Source: Amycolatopsis sp. 2-15 (lineage in GTDB: Bacteria; Actinomycetota; Actinomycetes; Mycobacteriales; Pseudonocardiaceae). Taken from it: a stretch of 64,000 nt of DNA. Positions 34,594 to 44,058 of this stretch are shown here, in pieces (position 1 is the stretch's first letter; the number at the start of each line of letters is the position of its first letter). Under the pieces are notes generated by a model. It was not told the DNA's origin. It made no database searches and worked only from the letters and a program-made list of their open reading frames with translations. Both the position numbers and the translations under genes were made by a program. The stretch is taken from the NCBI RefSeq assembly GCF_030285625.1, contig NZ_CP127294.1, positions 6,852,001 through 6,916,000 of the forward strand. The letters run 5' to 3'.

Positions 34594-35091
34594 ATGTCCA
34601 TCGTCATTCCCAGCTTCGACGACTCCGTGATCGTGCGTTCGGGCGACGCCGAGGTCATCGGCCGCGCACCCACGACCGTCAAGCTGCTCGCCGACAGCAG
34701 CTCCACGGGCGGCGCCCTGTCGACCATCCAGGTCGAGCTCAAGGACGGCGCCAACGGCGCGGCGCCCCACCACCATGCCGGCTCGGCCGAGCTGTTCTAC
34801 GTCCTCGGCGGCACCGTCCAGGTCCTCTCCGGCGACACCGTCGTCACCGCCGACCGCGGCGACCTCGTCGTCGTGCCGCCCGACCTGACCCACGCCTTCG
34901 CCGCCGCTCCGGGCGAGGACGCCACCCTGCTCATCGTCATCGCCCCGGGCGTCGAGCGCTTCGAGTACTTCCGCCACCTCGAGCGCATCGCGTACGGCAA
35001 AGCGGCCCCCGAAAGCCTCCTGGAGGTCCAGGAAATCTACGACACGTACTTCAGCGCGAGCGCGGCGTGGGAAGCGGCGCGGACGGTCTGA
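34594..35091 (+). CDS. Cupin-domain protein
   Basis: This 165-residue protein has a single cupin barrel: motif 1 as APHHHAGSAELFYVLGGTVQV (three consecutive His plus Glu as metal ligands, about 58-78) and motif 2 as DLVVVPPDLTHAFAAAPGED. It begins at an ATG after a GGGGG element. It is divergent from the TetR/SnoaL operon and could share its control. A metal-dependent dioxygenase or isomerase role is possible, or a ligand sensor; the fold alone does not decide. Confidence 0.85.
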   Translation: MSIVIPSFDDSVIVRSGDAEVIGRAPTTVKLLADSSSTGGALSTIQVELKDGANGAAPHHHAGSAELFYVLGGTVQVLSGDTVVTADRGDLVVVPPDLTHAFAAAPGEDATLLIVIAPGVERFEYFRHLERIAYGKAAPESLLEVQEIYDTYFSASAAWEAARTV

Positions 35092-35095
35092 GCCG

Positions 35096-35767
35096 TCACT
35101 TCGGCAGCGAGTCACCCGCCGCGCTGTACGCGTTCATCGGTAACGTCACGATGCCGCCCAAGACGGTGGTGTCGCGGCGGGGGAACCAGAACACCGTGAC
35201 TGCCAAGGCCTCGACGTGCTGCGCCTCGGCGCCGTACATCAGGCCGCCCACCTCCGCGGTGATGCGGGTGGCGGGGCCGGTGTAGTAACCGTAGAGCGGC
35301 AGGTCCCGGCCCGGGCGGCCCGCGGTGAGGGCGTGGAAGCCGGGTGCGCTCGAGCGGGAGCCGGTGGCGAGCTCGGCGGTGATGCCGTCGCCTTTGCGGT
35401 GGCCCAGCACCAGTTGGTACGGCGAGCTGTCGGGTCCCGCTGGTGCGCGTTCGAAGAACAGCACCACCTCGCCTTCCGGGTCCTCGATCTTGGTGCCCAC
35501 CACCTCACCGATCGGAGCCGCGGCGCGTCGCTCGGGCTGGGCGGCCGTGACGGCCAGCGTGGTCACCGCGGGCGCACCGGGAGTCCGCAACAGCTGCGCG
35601 CCCACGACGACGCCGACCAGCACGACCACCGTCGCGGCGGCGGCCGAAAGCCGGCGCAGGCGACGCCGGCGGCGTCCCCGGCGCATCACGTCGGCCAGGT
35701 CCACGGCCGAGAACTCCACGGGCGGCGGCTCCGCCAGCACCCCGCGCAGCGCTTCGAGATCCGTCAC
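35096..35767 (-). CDS. Single-pass membrane protein, probable anti-sigma partner
   Basis: This 223-residue protein has a cytoplasmic N-terminus of about 40 residues with a dense Arg cluster (MRRGRRRRRLRRL), one membrane helix (about 42-62) and an extracytoplasmic domain of about 160 residues. The GTG overlaps the sigma-factor stop (GTGA). That is the usual layout of a membrane-bound regulator of a SigE-type sigma factor, although no zinc anti-sigma motif is seen. The outer domain (EDPEGEVVLFFERAP) is not recognised. Confidence 0.7.
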   Translation of the reverse strand: MTDLEALRGVLAEPPPVEFSAVDLADVMRRGRRRRRLRRLSAAAATVVVLVGVVVGAQLLRTPGAPAVTTLAVTAAQPERRAAAPIGEVVGTKIEDPEGEVVLFFERAPAGPDSSPYQLVLGHRKGDGITAELATGSRSSAPGFHALTAGRPGRDLPLYGYYTGPATRITAEVGGLMYGAEAQHVEALAVTVFWFPRRDTTVLGGIVTLPMNAYSAAGDSLPK

Positions 35768-36273
35768 GACGCCTGCCCCGCCGCGCACGAGTGCCGCTCG
35801 GCGGCCGTGCCGCGCATCTTCGCCAGCGCCCGCGAGTTGGTGCTCTTCACGGTGCCCAGCGACACCTTCAGCTCGGCCGCGACGTCGGCCTCCGACAGGT
35901 CCCAGAAGTGCCGCAGCACCACGATCGCGCGTTCCCGCGGGCTCAGTGGCGCCAGCGCCCGCATGAGCCACTCCTGGTCGACGACGCCGGCGGTGAAGTC
36001 GCGTTCGACAGCACGCTCGGGCACCTCCTCGGTGGCCTGCTCGCGGTACGGGCGGCGCCAACGGTCGATCACGTGGTTGGCCAGCACCTTGCGCGCGTAG
36101 GCGAACGGGTCCTGCTTGCGGATCCGCGGCCACGACGTGTACGTGCGCACCAGAGCGGTCTGGACGTCGTCCTCCGCCTGGTGCCGGTCGCCGGTCAACA
36201 GGTAGGCGGCGTGCAGCAGCCGCGGCGAGACCGCGCGGACGAAGTCCGCGAACTCGCTGTCACCTCGGGCCAT
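35764..36273 (-). CDS. SigE-family ECF RNA polymerase sigma factor
   Basis: This 169-residue sigma factor has region 2 (FADFVRAVSPRLLHAAYLLT and DPFAYARKVLANHVIDRWRR) and region 4 (LSPRERAIVVLRHFWDLSEA then VSLGTVKSTNSRALAKMR). Size and motifs match the actinobacterial SigE/SigM-like family. The ATG has GAGGA upstream. It is co-translated with a single-pass membrane protein that likely controls its activity in response to an envelope signal. The target promoters are not identified. Confidence 0.9.
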   Translation of the reverse strand: MARGDSEFADFVRAVSPRLLHAAYLLTGDRHQAEDDVQTALVRTYTSWPRIRKQDPFAYARKVLANHVIDRWRRPYREQATEEVPERAVERDFTAGVVDQEWLMRALAPLSPRERAIVVLRHFWDLSEADVAAELKVSLGTVKSTNSRALAKMRGTAAERHSCAAGQAS

Positions 36274-36392
36274 GCCGGTCCTCGCGCGCGTACATGACCG
36301 GTCAGACGAGCGGGACCGCGAAAAGGTTGAGTCCTTTTTCGTCGGGGCCGGGTGCTAGAACAGACCCCGGCATCCCCGACGGAAGGTGCTCT

Positions 36393-37769
36393 ATGCAGCG
36401 CGCGGACACGATCGACCAGGCCCTGACGCGGTTCGACTCCGGCGAGCTCTTCGCCGAGCTCGCCCGCCGCGTGGCCTACCGGACCGAGAGCAACCTCACC
36501 GACGGACACCCGCGGCTGCGCGCGTACCTCACCGACGAGCTCGCCCCGGCGCTGGAAGCCCTGGGCTGCCGCACCCGCGTCGCCGAGAACCCCGTGGCGC
36601 CCGAGTGCCCGCTGCTGGTGGCGACCCGCCACGAGTCCGCCGACCGGCCGACGGTGCTGCTCTACGGCCACGGCGACGTCGTCAACGGCGAAGCACCCCG
36701 CTGGCGCGAAGGCCTCGACCCGTGGACGCTGATCGCGGAGGGCGAGCGCTGGTACGGCCGCGGGTCGGCCGACAACAAGGGCCAGCACACGCTCAATCTC
36801 TTCGCCCTGCGCGAGGTGCTGCGGGCGCGCGGGCAGCTCGGGTTCAACCTCGTCGTGCTCGTGGAGACCGGCGAGGAACGCGGGTCCCCCGGCCTCGTCG
36901 AGGTGTGCGGCGAGCTGCGGGACGAGCTGCGCGCGGACGTGCTGATCGCCTCCGACGGGCCGCGCGTACGCGCCGACCTGCCCACGCTTTTCCTCGGCTC
37001 GCGCGGCGTCACGCAGTTCACGCTCACCGCGGACCTGCGCCCGCGCGACCACCACTCCGGCAACTGGGGTGGTGTGCTCCGCAACGCCGCCACCACGCTG
37101 GCCACCGCGATCGCGTCGATTGTGGACGGTCGGGGCCGGATCCTGGTGCCCGGACTGCGTCCCCCGGCGATCCCGGCGTCCGTGCGGGAGGCGCTGGCGG
37201 CCGTCCCGGTCGGCGGCGGCGCGGACGACCCGGCCGTCGACGAGGACTGGGGCGAGCCGGATCTCACGCCGGCGGAACGGCTGTTCGGCTGGAACACCGT
37301 GGAGGTCCTGGCGTTCCTCGCCGGCACCCCCGCGTCACCGGTGAACGCCATCCCGGGCCGCGCCGAGGCGACGCTGCAGCTGCGGTCAGTGGTGGGCACG
37401 AACCTCGCCGGGCTCGAGCCGGCACTGCGGAACCACTTGGCGGAGCACGGTTTCCCGATGGTCGACGTCGCCGTGACCGAAAGCCGACCACCGACGCGCA
37501 CCGATCCCGATCACCCCTGGGTGCGCTGGGCCGCCGGCTCCCTCGCCCGCACCGCGGGCCGCGCGCCCGTGCTGCTGCCCAACCTCGGCGGCACGATCCC
37601 CAACGACGCGTTCGCCGAAGTCCTGGACCTGCCGACGATCTGGCTCCCCCACTCGTATCCGGCCTGCGCGCAGCACGCGCCCGACGAGCACCTGCTCGCT
37701 CCCCTGGCGCGCGAGGCCGTCGCGATCATGACAGGCCTGTACTGGGACCTGGGTGAAAAGGACATCTGA
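36393..37769 (+). CDS. M20-family metallopeptidase/deacylase
   Basis: This 458-residue enzyme is a dinuclear zinc hydrolase of the ArgE/DapE/CPG2 family. Zinc ligands are visible in LLYGHGDVVNG (near 90-100), GRGSADNKGQH (near 125-135) and the catalytic ETGEERGSPG (near 165-174); a C-terminal His is in LPHSYPACAQHAPDE. The insert lid domain spans about 200-340. The ATG follows GGAAGG at good spacing; an upstream in-frame start is rejected for lack of a ribosome site. Substrate could be a dipeptide, N-acyl or carbamoyl amino acid. It is divergent from the sigma factor gene. Confidence 0.88.
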   Translation: MQRADTIDQALTRFDSGELFAELARRVAYRTESNLTDGHPRLRAYLTDELAPALEALGCRTRVAENPVAPECPLLVATRHESADRPTVLLYGHGDVVNGEAPRWREGLDPWTLIAEGERWYGRGSADNKGQHTLNLFALREVLRARGQLGFNLVVLVETGEERGSPGLVEVCGELRDELRADVLIASDGPRVRADLPTLFLGSRGVTQFTLTADLRPRDHHSGNWGGVLRNAATTLATAIASIVDGRGRILVPGLRPPAIPASVREALAAVPVGGGADDPAVDEDWGEPDLTPAERLFGWNTVEVLAFLAGTPASPVNAIPGRAEATLQLRSVVGTNLAGLEPALRNHLAEHGFPMVDVAVTESRPPTRTDPDHPWVRWAAGSLARTAGRAPVLLPNLGGTIPNDAFAEVLDLPTIWLPHSYPACAQHAPDEHLLAPLAREAVAIMTGLYWDLGEKDI

Positions 37770-38018
37770 GCAGAACTCGCCGGTGCGGCCGGTCACGAGA
37801 CGAACCAATCGCCGATCACAAGGAACACGCGGCTTCTCCCCCTTCGCCCAAGCACCTCGAAGCTGTGACCTGGGGCGTTCACCCAGCGAATCCGGATGCG
37901 TGACCGTGCGGACACGCACATCGACCTCCCGCCGCGAACCGGCGAGAGGTCGATGGCATGATGCCCCAACCGGTCCCGCCCGCGGAGGGCGGCAGTGAGC
38001 CGACGAGGAAGGTGAGGC

Positions 38019-38516
38019 TTGAGCACGCGCACCACCCAGGTGGACGATCTCCGGCTGGTGGCTCAGCCCAGTGCGGTTCCGTGCACCGAGCTGTTCGTCC
38101 GCCTGATCCTGTCGGACTGGTCGCTCCTGCCAATGCTGGAACAGGTCACCGCCACCACGTCGCGGCTCGTCGGCGACATCGTGGACCAGAGCAATACCGC
38201 CGCCCCCGCGTTCATCACCGTGCGCCTGCAGCTGCGCGGCGAGGTGCTGGTGGTCGAGATCGAGGACGACCTGGTCGGCCCGAACCCGCCGCGCACCGCA
38301 CCCGGCGAGCGGATCGGCGTGGAGCCGCTGCGCAACGGCCGCCTCACGTGGTGCGAGATGCCGCTGCCCGGCGGCCTGACCGCGGGCCAGGTCCGCCTGC
38401 CGCGCCGCCAGGAACGCCGCACCCTCGTGGACGAGCCCGTGTCGGGCGCGCCGGTCGCCGCCGACCCGGAAGTGCTGGAACGGCTGCTCAACCGGCTCAG
38501 CGGCTGGTCCGGCTGA
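38019..38516 (+). CDS. Histidine-kinase-like ATPase-fold regulatory protein (degenerate RsbW type)
   Basis: This 165-residue protein starts at TTG after a strong GGAAGGTGAGG region. The core (PCTELFVRLILSDWSLLPML to ITVRLQLRGEVLVVEIEDD) resembles the small stand-alone ATP-binding/anti-sigma regulators common in actinomycetes, with a helix then a long beta hairpin. The N-box and glycine-rich lid of active kinases are not obvious, so ATP binding is uncertain. No anti-anti-sigma gene is adjacent. The 249-bp gap before it holds nothing I recognise. Confidence 0.55.
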   Translation: MSTRTTQVDDLRLVAQPSAVPCTELFVRLILSDWSLLPMLEQVTATTSRLVGDIVDQSNTAAPAFITVRLQLRGEVLVVEIEDDLVGPNPPRTAPGERIGVEPLRNGRLTWCEMPLPGGLTAGQVRLPRRQERRTLVDEPVSGAPVAADPEVLERLLNRLSGWSG

Positions 38517-38523
38517 GCGCGCC

Positions 38524-38536
38524 GTCCACAGTGGAC
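38524..38536. repeat. GTCCACAGTGGAC palindrome between convergent genes
   Basis: A perfect copy of the window's recurrent 13-bp palindrome, here in the 34-bp gap between two convergent stops, so it is not explained by coding. It could act as a small bidirectional hairpin. Other perfect copies are at 1421, 1714, 25262 and 61195. Confidence 0.6.
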
Positions 38537-38550
38537 TCAGAGGACCGCGG

Positions 38551-39177
38551 TCACGCGGCGCGCTCGCTCCACGCGCGCTCGAGCGCCTGCGCGAACACCT
38601 CGGTGGCCTGCCCGCCGGCGACGCCGATGCGCCGGTCCAGTACGAAGAACGGCACCCCGGTCGCGCCGAGCTGCGCCGCTTCCCGCTCCTCCGCGCGCAC
38701 GGCGTCCGCGTAGACCGCCGGATCGGCCAGCACGCGGCTTGCATCTTCGCGGTCCAGCCCCGCCTCCACCGCCACGTCGAGCAGCGTGTCCCCGGTGAAC
38801 AGCGGCCGCGCCTCGGCGAAGTTGGCCTTGAACAACGCGTCCACCATGGCGCGCTCCAGCCCACGCTCGCGCGCGAGGTGCATGAGCCGGTGCGCGTCGA
38901 AGGTGTTGCCGATCTCCCGGTCGGACCGGTACCCGAGACCGACCTCCGCCACGAGCCCGGCCAGGCGCTCCTCCATCTCCACCGCCTGCGGCCCGTACCT
39001 CGCGGTCAGCATCTTCTGCAACGGCTCCACCGTGTCGCGCGACGGGTCCAGCTCGAACGACCGGAACGTCACCTCCACCTCGTCCCGGTGCTCGAACCCC
39101 GCCAGCGCCGCCTCGAACCGCGCCTTCCCGAGGTAACACCACGGGCAGATGACATCGCTCCAGATTTCCACGTGCAT
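38551..39177 (-). CDS. DsbA-family oxidoreductase, FrnE-like
   Basis: This 208-residue cytosolic protein has a thioredoxin fold with the CPWC active site at Cys11-Cys14 inside SDVICPWCYLGK, a helical insert, and the cis-proline loop ATGVPFFVLDRR near 170-181. It belongs to the FrnE / 2-hydroxychromene-2-carboxylate isomerase-like branch. There is no signal peptide. Actinobacterial members are disulfide oxidoreductases or isomerases. It stands alone, convergent with the preceding gene. Confidence 0.9.
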   Translation of the reverse strand: MHVEIWSDVICPWCYLGKARFEAALAGFEHRDEVEVTFRSFELDPSRDTVEPLQKMLTARYGPQAVEMEERLAGLVAEVGLGYRSDREIGNTFDAHRLMHLARERGLERAMVDALFKANFAEARPLFTGDTLLDVAVEAGLDREDASRVLADPAVYADAVRAEEREAAQLGATGVPFFVLDRRIGVAGGQATEVFAQALERAWSERAA

Positions 39178-39381
39178 GCCCCCAGCCTAAGGACCGCGGG
39201 AGTGATCCAGAAGTACGCACTCGCAGGTAAGCGGCACCTTCCTGCGGGGAGCGGCAGCCGGGCCCGGCGGGTGTGGGACGACTCACCACGAGCCCGGCCC
39301 ACGCAGGGTGACCACCCGGACCACCCGGCCGTGGGCCCAAGCCAGGAGTTTGCCTAGTTCCCGCCCGTTTCAATCGAAGGT

Positions 39382-40050
39382 GTGGAGCGACCTGGGACGA
39401 AGACCGAAGCCTGGCGGGACGACGCCGGGTCCGCCTCCGAGCCACGGCCGCGCACAGCGTGGGAGCGGACGGGCGGGCTGGTGGGCCTGCTCGTGTCGTC
39501 GCTGCCGTCGCTGGTGTTCGTGGTGGTGAACTCCTTCGCGGGGCTCATCCCGGGGATCGTGACCTCCGTGGCGTCGGGCGTGGTGTTCGTGGTGCTGGCC
39601 GTGGTGATGAAGAAGCCGCTGCAGCCGGCGGTGTCGAGTTTCGTCGGGGTGGCCATCACGTCGCTGATCGCGTTCCTCACGGGCTCGGCGAAGGGCTACT
39701 TCCTGTCCGACATCTGGTTCAGCCTCGCGTGTTTCGTGGTGCTGGCGGTGTCGATCGTCGTGCGCCGGCCGCTGGTCGGCGTGGTGTGGAGCCTGGTCAA
39801 CAGCGAGAAGATGACCTGGCTCGCCGACCGGCGCTCGCGGCTGGGCTACGACCTGGCCACGGCCACGGCCACGCTGGTGTTCGCGTCGCGGTTCCTGGTG
39901 CAGCAGTACCTCTACGACCAGGACCGCACCGGCTGGCTCGCGGTCGCCAAGATCGCGATGGGCAACCCGCTCACCGGCCTCGCGTTCGGCGCCGCCGCGT
40001 GGGCGATCCACTACGCGAGCAAGCGCGAGAAACTGCTGGCCGACGCGTAG
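39382..40050 (+). CDS. DUF3159 family membrane protein
   Basis: This 222-residue protein has five or six hydrophobic segments from about residue 32 onward (LVGLLVSSLPSLVFVVVNSF, then IPGIVTSVASGVVFVVLAVV) and the conserved SDIWFSLACFVVLAVSIVVRRP and RSRLGYDLATATATLVFASR segments of actinobacterial DUF3159. Function is unknown for the family. It begins at a GTG. A promoter-like region precedes it, and the ECF42 unit follows on the same strand. Confidence 0.8.
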   Translation: MERPGTKTEAWRDDAGSASEPRPRTAWERTGGLVGLLVSSLPSLVFVVVNSFAGLIPGIVTSVASGVVFVVLAVVMKKPLQPAVSSFVGVAITSLIAFLTGSAKGYFLSDIWFSLACFVVLAVSIVVRRPLVGVVWSLVNSEKMTWLADRRSRLGYDLATATATLVFASRFLVQQYLYDQDRTGWLAVAKIAMGNPLTGLAFGAAAWAIHYASKREKLLADA

Positions 40051-40092
40051 GGCCGGGAAAGCGGCAAAAGCGAGACGTTTTTCCCTTCGTGG

Positions 40093-40119
40093 TGTCGAAT
40101 GGCGTCGAGCCGGTTCGTG
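40093..40119 (+). promoter_or_regulatory. Candidate ECF42-type promoter (TGTCGA, 17-bp spacer, CGTG)
   Basis: TGTCGA at 40093-40098 is the -35 element reported for ECF42 sigma factors; CGTG at 40116-40119 is at the right distance and close to the reported CG(A/T)C -10 element. It lies about 55 bases upstream of the DGPF protein start, as expected for autoregulation of this unit. Confidence 0.5.
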
Positions 40120-40172
40120 GACAGGGTGACGGACCGGCCAACGGACCGGTCGCCCGAGCGAAGGAACCCACC

Positions 40173-40526
40173 ATGAAGCAGTACCTGCTCGCCGTCCAGC
40201 TCGACGAGAGCAAGCCGGAGCCCGAGGAAGAGTTCGAGGCGATGCTGACCCGGACCGGCCAGGTCACCGAGGACATGAAGTCCGCCGGGGTGTGGGTGTT
40301 CGTCGGCGGCCTGGAGCCTTCGCACGCGTCCACGGTCGTGCGGCCGGGCGACGGCACGGTCACGGTCACCGACGGCCCGTTCACCGAGACGAAGGAACAG
40401 CTCGGCGGGTTCTGGGTGATCCGGTGCGACGACCTCGACCAGGCACTGGCGTGGGCCGGGAAGTGCGCGCTGGCCTGCGGGCAGTCGATCGAGGTGCGCC
40501 CGTTCGGCGAAATCCCGCAGCGCTGA
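40173..40526 (+). CDS. YCII/DGPF-domain protein linked to the ECF42 sigma factor
   Basis: This 117-residue protein is a ferredoxin-like alpha-beta YCII domain with the diagnostic DGPFTETKEQLGGFWVI segment near residues 72-88. DGPF proteins are the conserved genetic partners of ECF42 sigma factors and are typical targets of them. The ATG follows GAAGGA. The sigma gene begins seven bases past its stop, so they form one transcript. Biochemical activity is unknown. Confidence 0.9.
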   Translation: MKQYLLAVQLDESKPEPEEEFEAMLTRTGQVTEDMKSAGVWVFVGGLEPSHASTVVRPGDGTVTVTDGPFTETKEQLGGFWVIRCDDLDQALAWAGKCALACGQSIEVRPFGEIPQR

Positions 40527-40533
40527 GGCGCCG

Positions 40534-41724
40534 GTGGACCTCGACAGCGTCTACCGGGCGGAGTACGGCCCCTGCGTGGCCACGCTGACGCGGCTGCTCG
40601 GCGACATCGGCCTCGCCGAGGAGGCCGTGCAGGACGCGTTCGCGGTGGCCGTCACCAAGTGGGCCGACGCCCTGCCACCCAACCCCGGCGGGTGGATCGT
40701 GACCACGGCCCGCAACCGCGCCATCGACCGCCTGCGCCGCGAATCCACTCGCGACGCCCGCCACGCACAGGCGCTGCTGCTGAACCAGCCCGACGAGCCC
40801 GAGGAGGTGGGACCCGTGCGCGACGACCAGCTCCGCCTGATCTTCACCTGCTGCCACCCGGCGCTCTCGCCGCTCGCTCAGACCGCGCTCACCTTGCGGC
40901 TGCTCGGCGGGCTGGAGGTGCCGGAGATCGCGCGGGCCTACCTCGTGCCGGAGGCGACCGTCGCCCAGCGGATCGTGCGCGCCAAGAAGAAGATCCGCGA
41001 CGCGGGCATCCCCTACCGCGTGCCCGGCGAGTCCGACCTGCCCGACCGGCTGCCGCCCGTGCTCACCGTGCTGTACCTGGTTTTCAACGAGGGTTACACG
41101 TCGACGTCCGGTGAGCTGGTGCGGACGGACCTGTGTCTCGAGGCCGTCCGCCTGGCGCGGGCGCTGGCCGGGCTGATGCCGGACGAGCCGGAGGTGCTCG
41201 GGCTGCTGGCGCTGCTCCTGCTCACCGAAGCGCGCCGCCCGGCGCGCGTGGGTCCCTCGGGTGAGCTGGTGGTGCTCGCGGACCAGGACCGGTCGCGGTG
41301 GAACCGCGAGCTGATCGCCGAGGGCCACGACCTGGTGCGCCGCTGCCTGCGCCGGGGGCAGCCGGGCCCGTACCAGCTGCAGGCCGCCATCAACGCCGTG
41401 CACACGGACGGGCCGGCCACCGACTGGACGCAGGTCCTGGCGCTCTACGACCAGCTCCTGCGGCACTCCCCGACGCCGGTCGTCGCGCTCAACCGCGCGG
41501 TCGCCGTCGCCGAAGTGCACGGTCCGGCGGCGGCGCTGGCCGCTGTGGACGAGCTGGACCTGCCGGGCTACCACCTGCTGCCGGCGACCCGCGCCGATCT
41601 GTTCACCCGGCTGGGCCGGACGGCGGAAGCGGTCGCCGCCTACGACGAGGCGATCAGCCTGGTCGGCAACGACACCGAACGTGCCTTCCTGCAGGCTCGC
41701 CGGGCGCGTCTGGGCGGAACCTAA
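40534..41724 (+). CDS. ECF42-group RNA polymerase sigma factor with long C-terminal TPR-like extension
   Basis: This 396-residue protein has sigma regions 2 and 4 in its first 170 or so residues ([15 protein letters not shown] and [20 protein letters not shown]) and then a helical extension of about 220 residues ([39 protein letters not shown]). The extension defines group ECF42, in which it is needed for activity in place of an anti-sigma factor. The partner DGPF gene lies just upstream. The GTG start has weak Shine-Dalgarno support but immediate coupling. Its stop overlaps the convergent EamA gene. Confidence 0.92.
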   Translation: MDLDSVYRAEYGPCVATLTRLLGDIGLAEEAVQDAFAVAVTKWADALPPNPGGWIVTTARNRAIDRLRRESTRDARHAQALLLNQPDEPEEVGPVRDDQLRLIFTCCHPALSPLAQTALTLRLLGGLEVPEIARAYLVPEATVAQRIVRAKKKIRDAGIPYRVPGESDLPDRLPPVLTVLYLVFNEGYTSTSGELVRTDLCLEAVRLARALAGLMPDEPEVLGLLALLLLTEARRPARVGPSGELVVLADQDRSRWNRELIAEGHDLVRRCLRRGQPGPYQLQAAINAVHTDGPATDWTQVLALYDQLLRHSPTPVVALNRAVAVAEVHGPAAALAAVDELDLPGYHLLPATRADLFTRLGRTAEAVAAYDEAISLVGNDTERAFLQARRARLGGT

Positions 41725-42614
41725 GGCGCCGCAACGCGTTCCCGCGCGCCCGTGCGTTCGGCACCGACGCCCGCGACCACCACGAACAGCACGCCCGCCG
41801 CCGCGGCGAGGTCGGGCACCTGGTGGAGCACGAGCAGCCCGATCGTCATCGCGATGGCGGGTTCGAGGCTCATGAGCGTGCCGAAGGCCGACGCCGTGAG
41901 CCGCCGCAGCGCGAGCATCTCGAAGCTGAACGGCACCACCGGCAGCAGGATCGCCAGTCCGAGCCCCGCGAGCAGCAGCTCCCACGACAGGTGCCCGAAC
42001 ACCGCCGGCCCCTGCACGAGCGTCGCCACGATCGCGGCGACCGGCATGGACACCGCGAGCCCGCGCACGCCCGACACCTCGTCGCCGACGCGTTGCGTCA
42101 GCAGGATGTAGGTCGCCCAGCAGACCGCCGACGCGAGGGCGTATCCGACGCCGACCAGGTCCGCCCCGCCCTCCCACGGTTCGGTCAGCAGCAGCACGCC
42201 GACGGCGGCGAGCACGGGCCACAGGCGCTTGCCGCCGCGCCCGCGCGTGATCGCGACCGTGAGCGGGCCCAGGAACTCCAGTGCGCTCGCGGTGCCCAGC
42301 GGCAGCCGCGCGACGGCGGCCATGAACAGCATCGTCATGCCGGCGGTGACGACGCCCAGCACCACGCACGCGAGCAGTGCCGAGCGGCTGAACGAGGACG
42401 GGCGCGGGCGGACCAGCACGAGCACCAGTACCCCGGCCCAGGCGAGCCGCAGCCACGCGGCGCCCTCGGGCCCGACGTGGTCGAACAGGCCGACGGACAG
42501 GGCCAGGCCGAGCTGCACGCAGAGCATCGCGGCGACGGCGAGCGCCGCCCCGGTGCGGGTGGAGGAGGAGAGCACGCGTCCAGCAGAACCGATGCCCACC
42601 GTTCGTGTCCACAT
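41721..42614 (-). CDS. EamA/RhtA-like metabolite exporter
   Basis: This 297-residue protein has ten hydrophobic segments in two five-helix halves, as in the drug/metabolite transporter superfamily. [19 protein letters not shown] and [20 protein letters not shown] are the paired conserved segments of RhtA (threonine/homoserine exporter) homologues. It likely exports an amino acid or small metabolite. It is divergent from a LysR gene 44 bases away, which is the usual arrangement for LysR-controlled exporters. Confidence 0.88.
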   Translation of the reverse strand: MWTRTVGIGSAGRVLSSSTRTGAALAVAAMLCVQLGLALSVGLFDHVGPEGAAWLRLAWAGVLVLVLVRPRPSSFSRSALLACVVLGVVTAGMTMLFMAAVARLPLGTASALEFLGPLTVAITRGRGGKRLWPVLAAVGVLLLTEPWEGGADLVGVGYALASAVCWATYILLTQRVGDEVSGVRGLAVSMPVAAIVATLVQGPAVFGHLSWELLLAGLGLAILLPVVPFSFEMLALRRLTASAFGTLMSLEPAIAMTIGLLVLHQVPDLAAAAGVLFVVVAGVGAERTGARERVAAP

Positions 42615-42658
42615 GCCGATCGTGAACGTACCGTCCAGGAATCCTGGACAATGGCGAG

Positions 42659-43561
42659 ATGGACACCCGCAGGCTGCAGTTCCTCCTCGAGCTGTCGCGG
42701 CTCGGCTCGATGCGCGCCGTCGCTGATGTGCTCGACACCACCACGTCGACGGTCTCGCAGCAGATCTCCGCGCTGGCGCGGGAGACGGGCGCGCCGCTGC
42801 TCGAACCGGACGGCCGCCGCGTCCGCCTGACCCCGGCCGGGCAGCGGCTGGCCGAGCACGCCGTGACGATCCTGGCCGCCGTGGAGGCCGCGCGGGCGGA
42901 CCTCGACCCGCACGCGGAGCCGGCGGGCACCGTACGGGTCGCGGGTTTCGCGACGGCGATCCGGCGCGCTCTGCTGCCGGCGGCCGACCGGCTGGCGCGG
43001 ACGCATCCGCGGGTGCGGCTGGTGATCAGCGAGTACGAACCCGCCGAAGCCCTGGCCCAGTTGCTGACCGACGACGTCGACCTGGCGCTGATCTACGACT
43101 ACGACCTCGCGCCCGCGACCACCGACCGGTCGCTCGACGTCCGTCCTCTGTGGACGGCCGCGTGGGGGCTGGGTGTGCCGGCGACGGACGCGGACCGCGT
43201 GGCGGGCGAGGGCACGCTGGCCGTGTTCGAGGCGTTCCGCGACCACGACTGGATCGGCAACTCCCGCAACCGCGCCGACGAGGACGTGGTGCGCACGCTG
43301 GCGACGATGGCCGGGTTCACCCCGCGCGTCACGCACCTGGCCGACAGCCTCGACCTCGTCGAGGACCTGATCGTCGCGGGGCCGGGCGTCGGGTTGCTGC
43401 CGGTCGCGCGCCCGACGCGACCGGAGGTGGCACTGCTGCCGCTGACCGGGCCGGACGTGCGGCTGAGGTCGTTCACGGCCACCCGTCGAGGGCGGGACGC
43501 GTGGCCGCCGCTCGCGCTCGTGCTCGGCCTGCTGCGACGCGGCTACGATGACGAACCATGA
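42659..43561 (+). CDS. LysR-family transcriptional regulator
   Basis: This 300-residue regulator has an N-terminal helix-turn-helix ([20 protein letters not shown], about 14-33) and a periplasmic-binding-like effector domain with [20 protein letters not shown] and [12 protein letters not shown]. It is divergent from the EamA exporter and probably controls it. Its stop overlaps the msrA ATG by four bases, so msrA may be read on the same message. Confidence 0.9.
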   Translation: MDTRRLQFLLELSRLGSMRAVADVLDTTTSTVSQQISALARETGAPLLEPDGRRVRLTPAGQRLAEHAVTILAAVEAARADLDPHAEPAGTVRVAGFATAIRRALLPAADRLARTHPRVRLVISEYEPAEALAQLLTDDVDLALIYDYDLAPATTDRSLDVRPLWTAAWGLGVPATDADRVAGEGTLAVFEAFRDHDWIGNSRNRADEDVVRTLATMAGFTPRVTHLADSLDLVEDLIVAGPGVGLLPVARPTRPEVALLPLTGPDVRLRSFTATRRGRDAWPPLALVLGLLRRGYDDEP

Positions 43562-44058
43562 CCACGGAAAAGGCGATCCTCGCCGGCGGGTGCTTCTGGG
43601 GTATGGAGGAGCTGTTCCGCCACCAGCCCGGGGTCGTGTCCACGCGCGTCGGCTACAGCGGCGGCGACACGCCCAACGCCACCTACCGCAACCACGGCAC
43701 CCACGCCGAGGCCATCGAGGTCCTCTACGACCCCGCCCAGACCGACTTCCGCCACCTGCTCGAGTTCTTCTTCCAGGTCCACGACCCGACCACGAAGAAC
43801 CGCCAGGGCAACGACATCGGGATGAGCTACCGCTCCGCGATCTACTACACCAACGACGAGCAGAAGAAGGTCGCCGAAGACACCATCGCCGACGTCGAGG
43901 CCTCCGGCCTCTGGCCCGGCAAGGTCGTCACCGAAGTCACCCCCGCCGGTGACTTCTGGGAGGCCGAGCCCGAGCACCAGAACTACCTGCAGAGCTATCC
44001 CGACGGGTACACGTGTCACTTCCCGCGGCCGGGCTGGAAGCTGCCCAAGCGGGCCTGA
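43558..44058 (+). CDS. msrA: Peptide methionine-S-sulfoxide reductase MsrA
   Basis: This 166-residue enzyme has the catalytic GGCFWGMEE motif with Cys12, and the conserved [28 protein letters not shown] and EPEHQNYLQ segments. It reduces methionine-S-sulfoxide in proteins, with thioredoxin as electron donor. The C-terminal tail [10 protein letters not shown] is normal for actinobacteria; the only other Cys is near residue 154 in YTCHFPRP, a plausible resolving residue. The ATG overlaps the LysR stop. The last 43 bases overlap a convergent MFS gene. Confidence 0.95.
   Translation: MTTEKAILAGGCFWGMEELFRHQPGVVSTRVGYSGGDTPNATYRNHGTHAEAIEVLYDPAQTDFRHLLEFFFQVHDPTTKNRQGNDIGMSYRSAIYYTNDEQKKVAEDTIADVEASGLWPGKVVTEVTPAGDFWEAEPEHQNYLQSYPDGYTCHFPRPGWKLPKRA

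Noticed and set aside
36386..37756. Second long plus-strand frame overlapping the M20 peptidase
   Set aside because: Arg-rich reading in another frame of the peptidase gene; the metal motifs are all in the frame starting at 36393.
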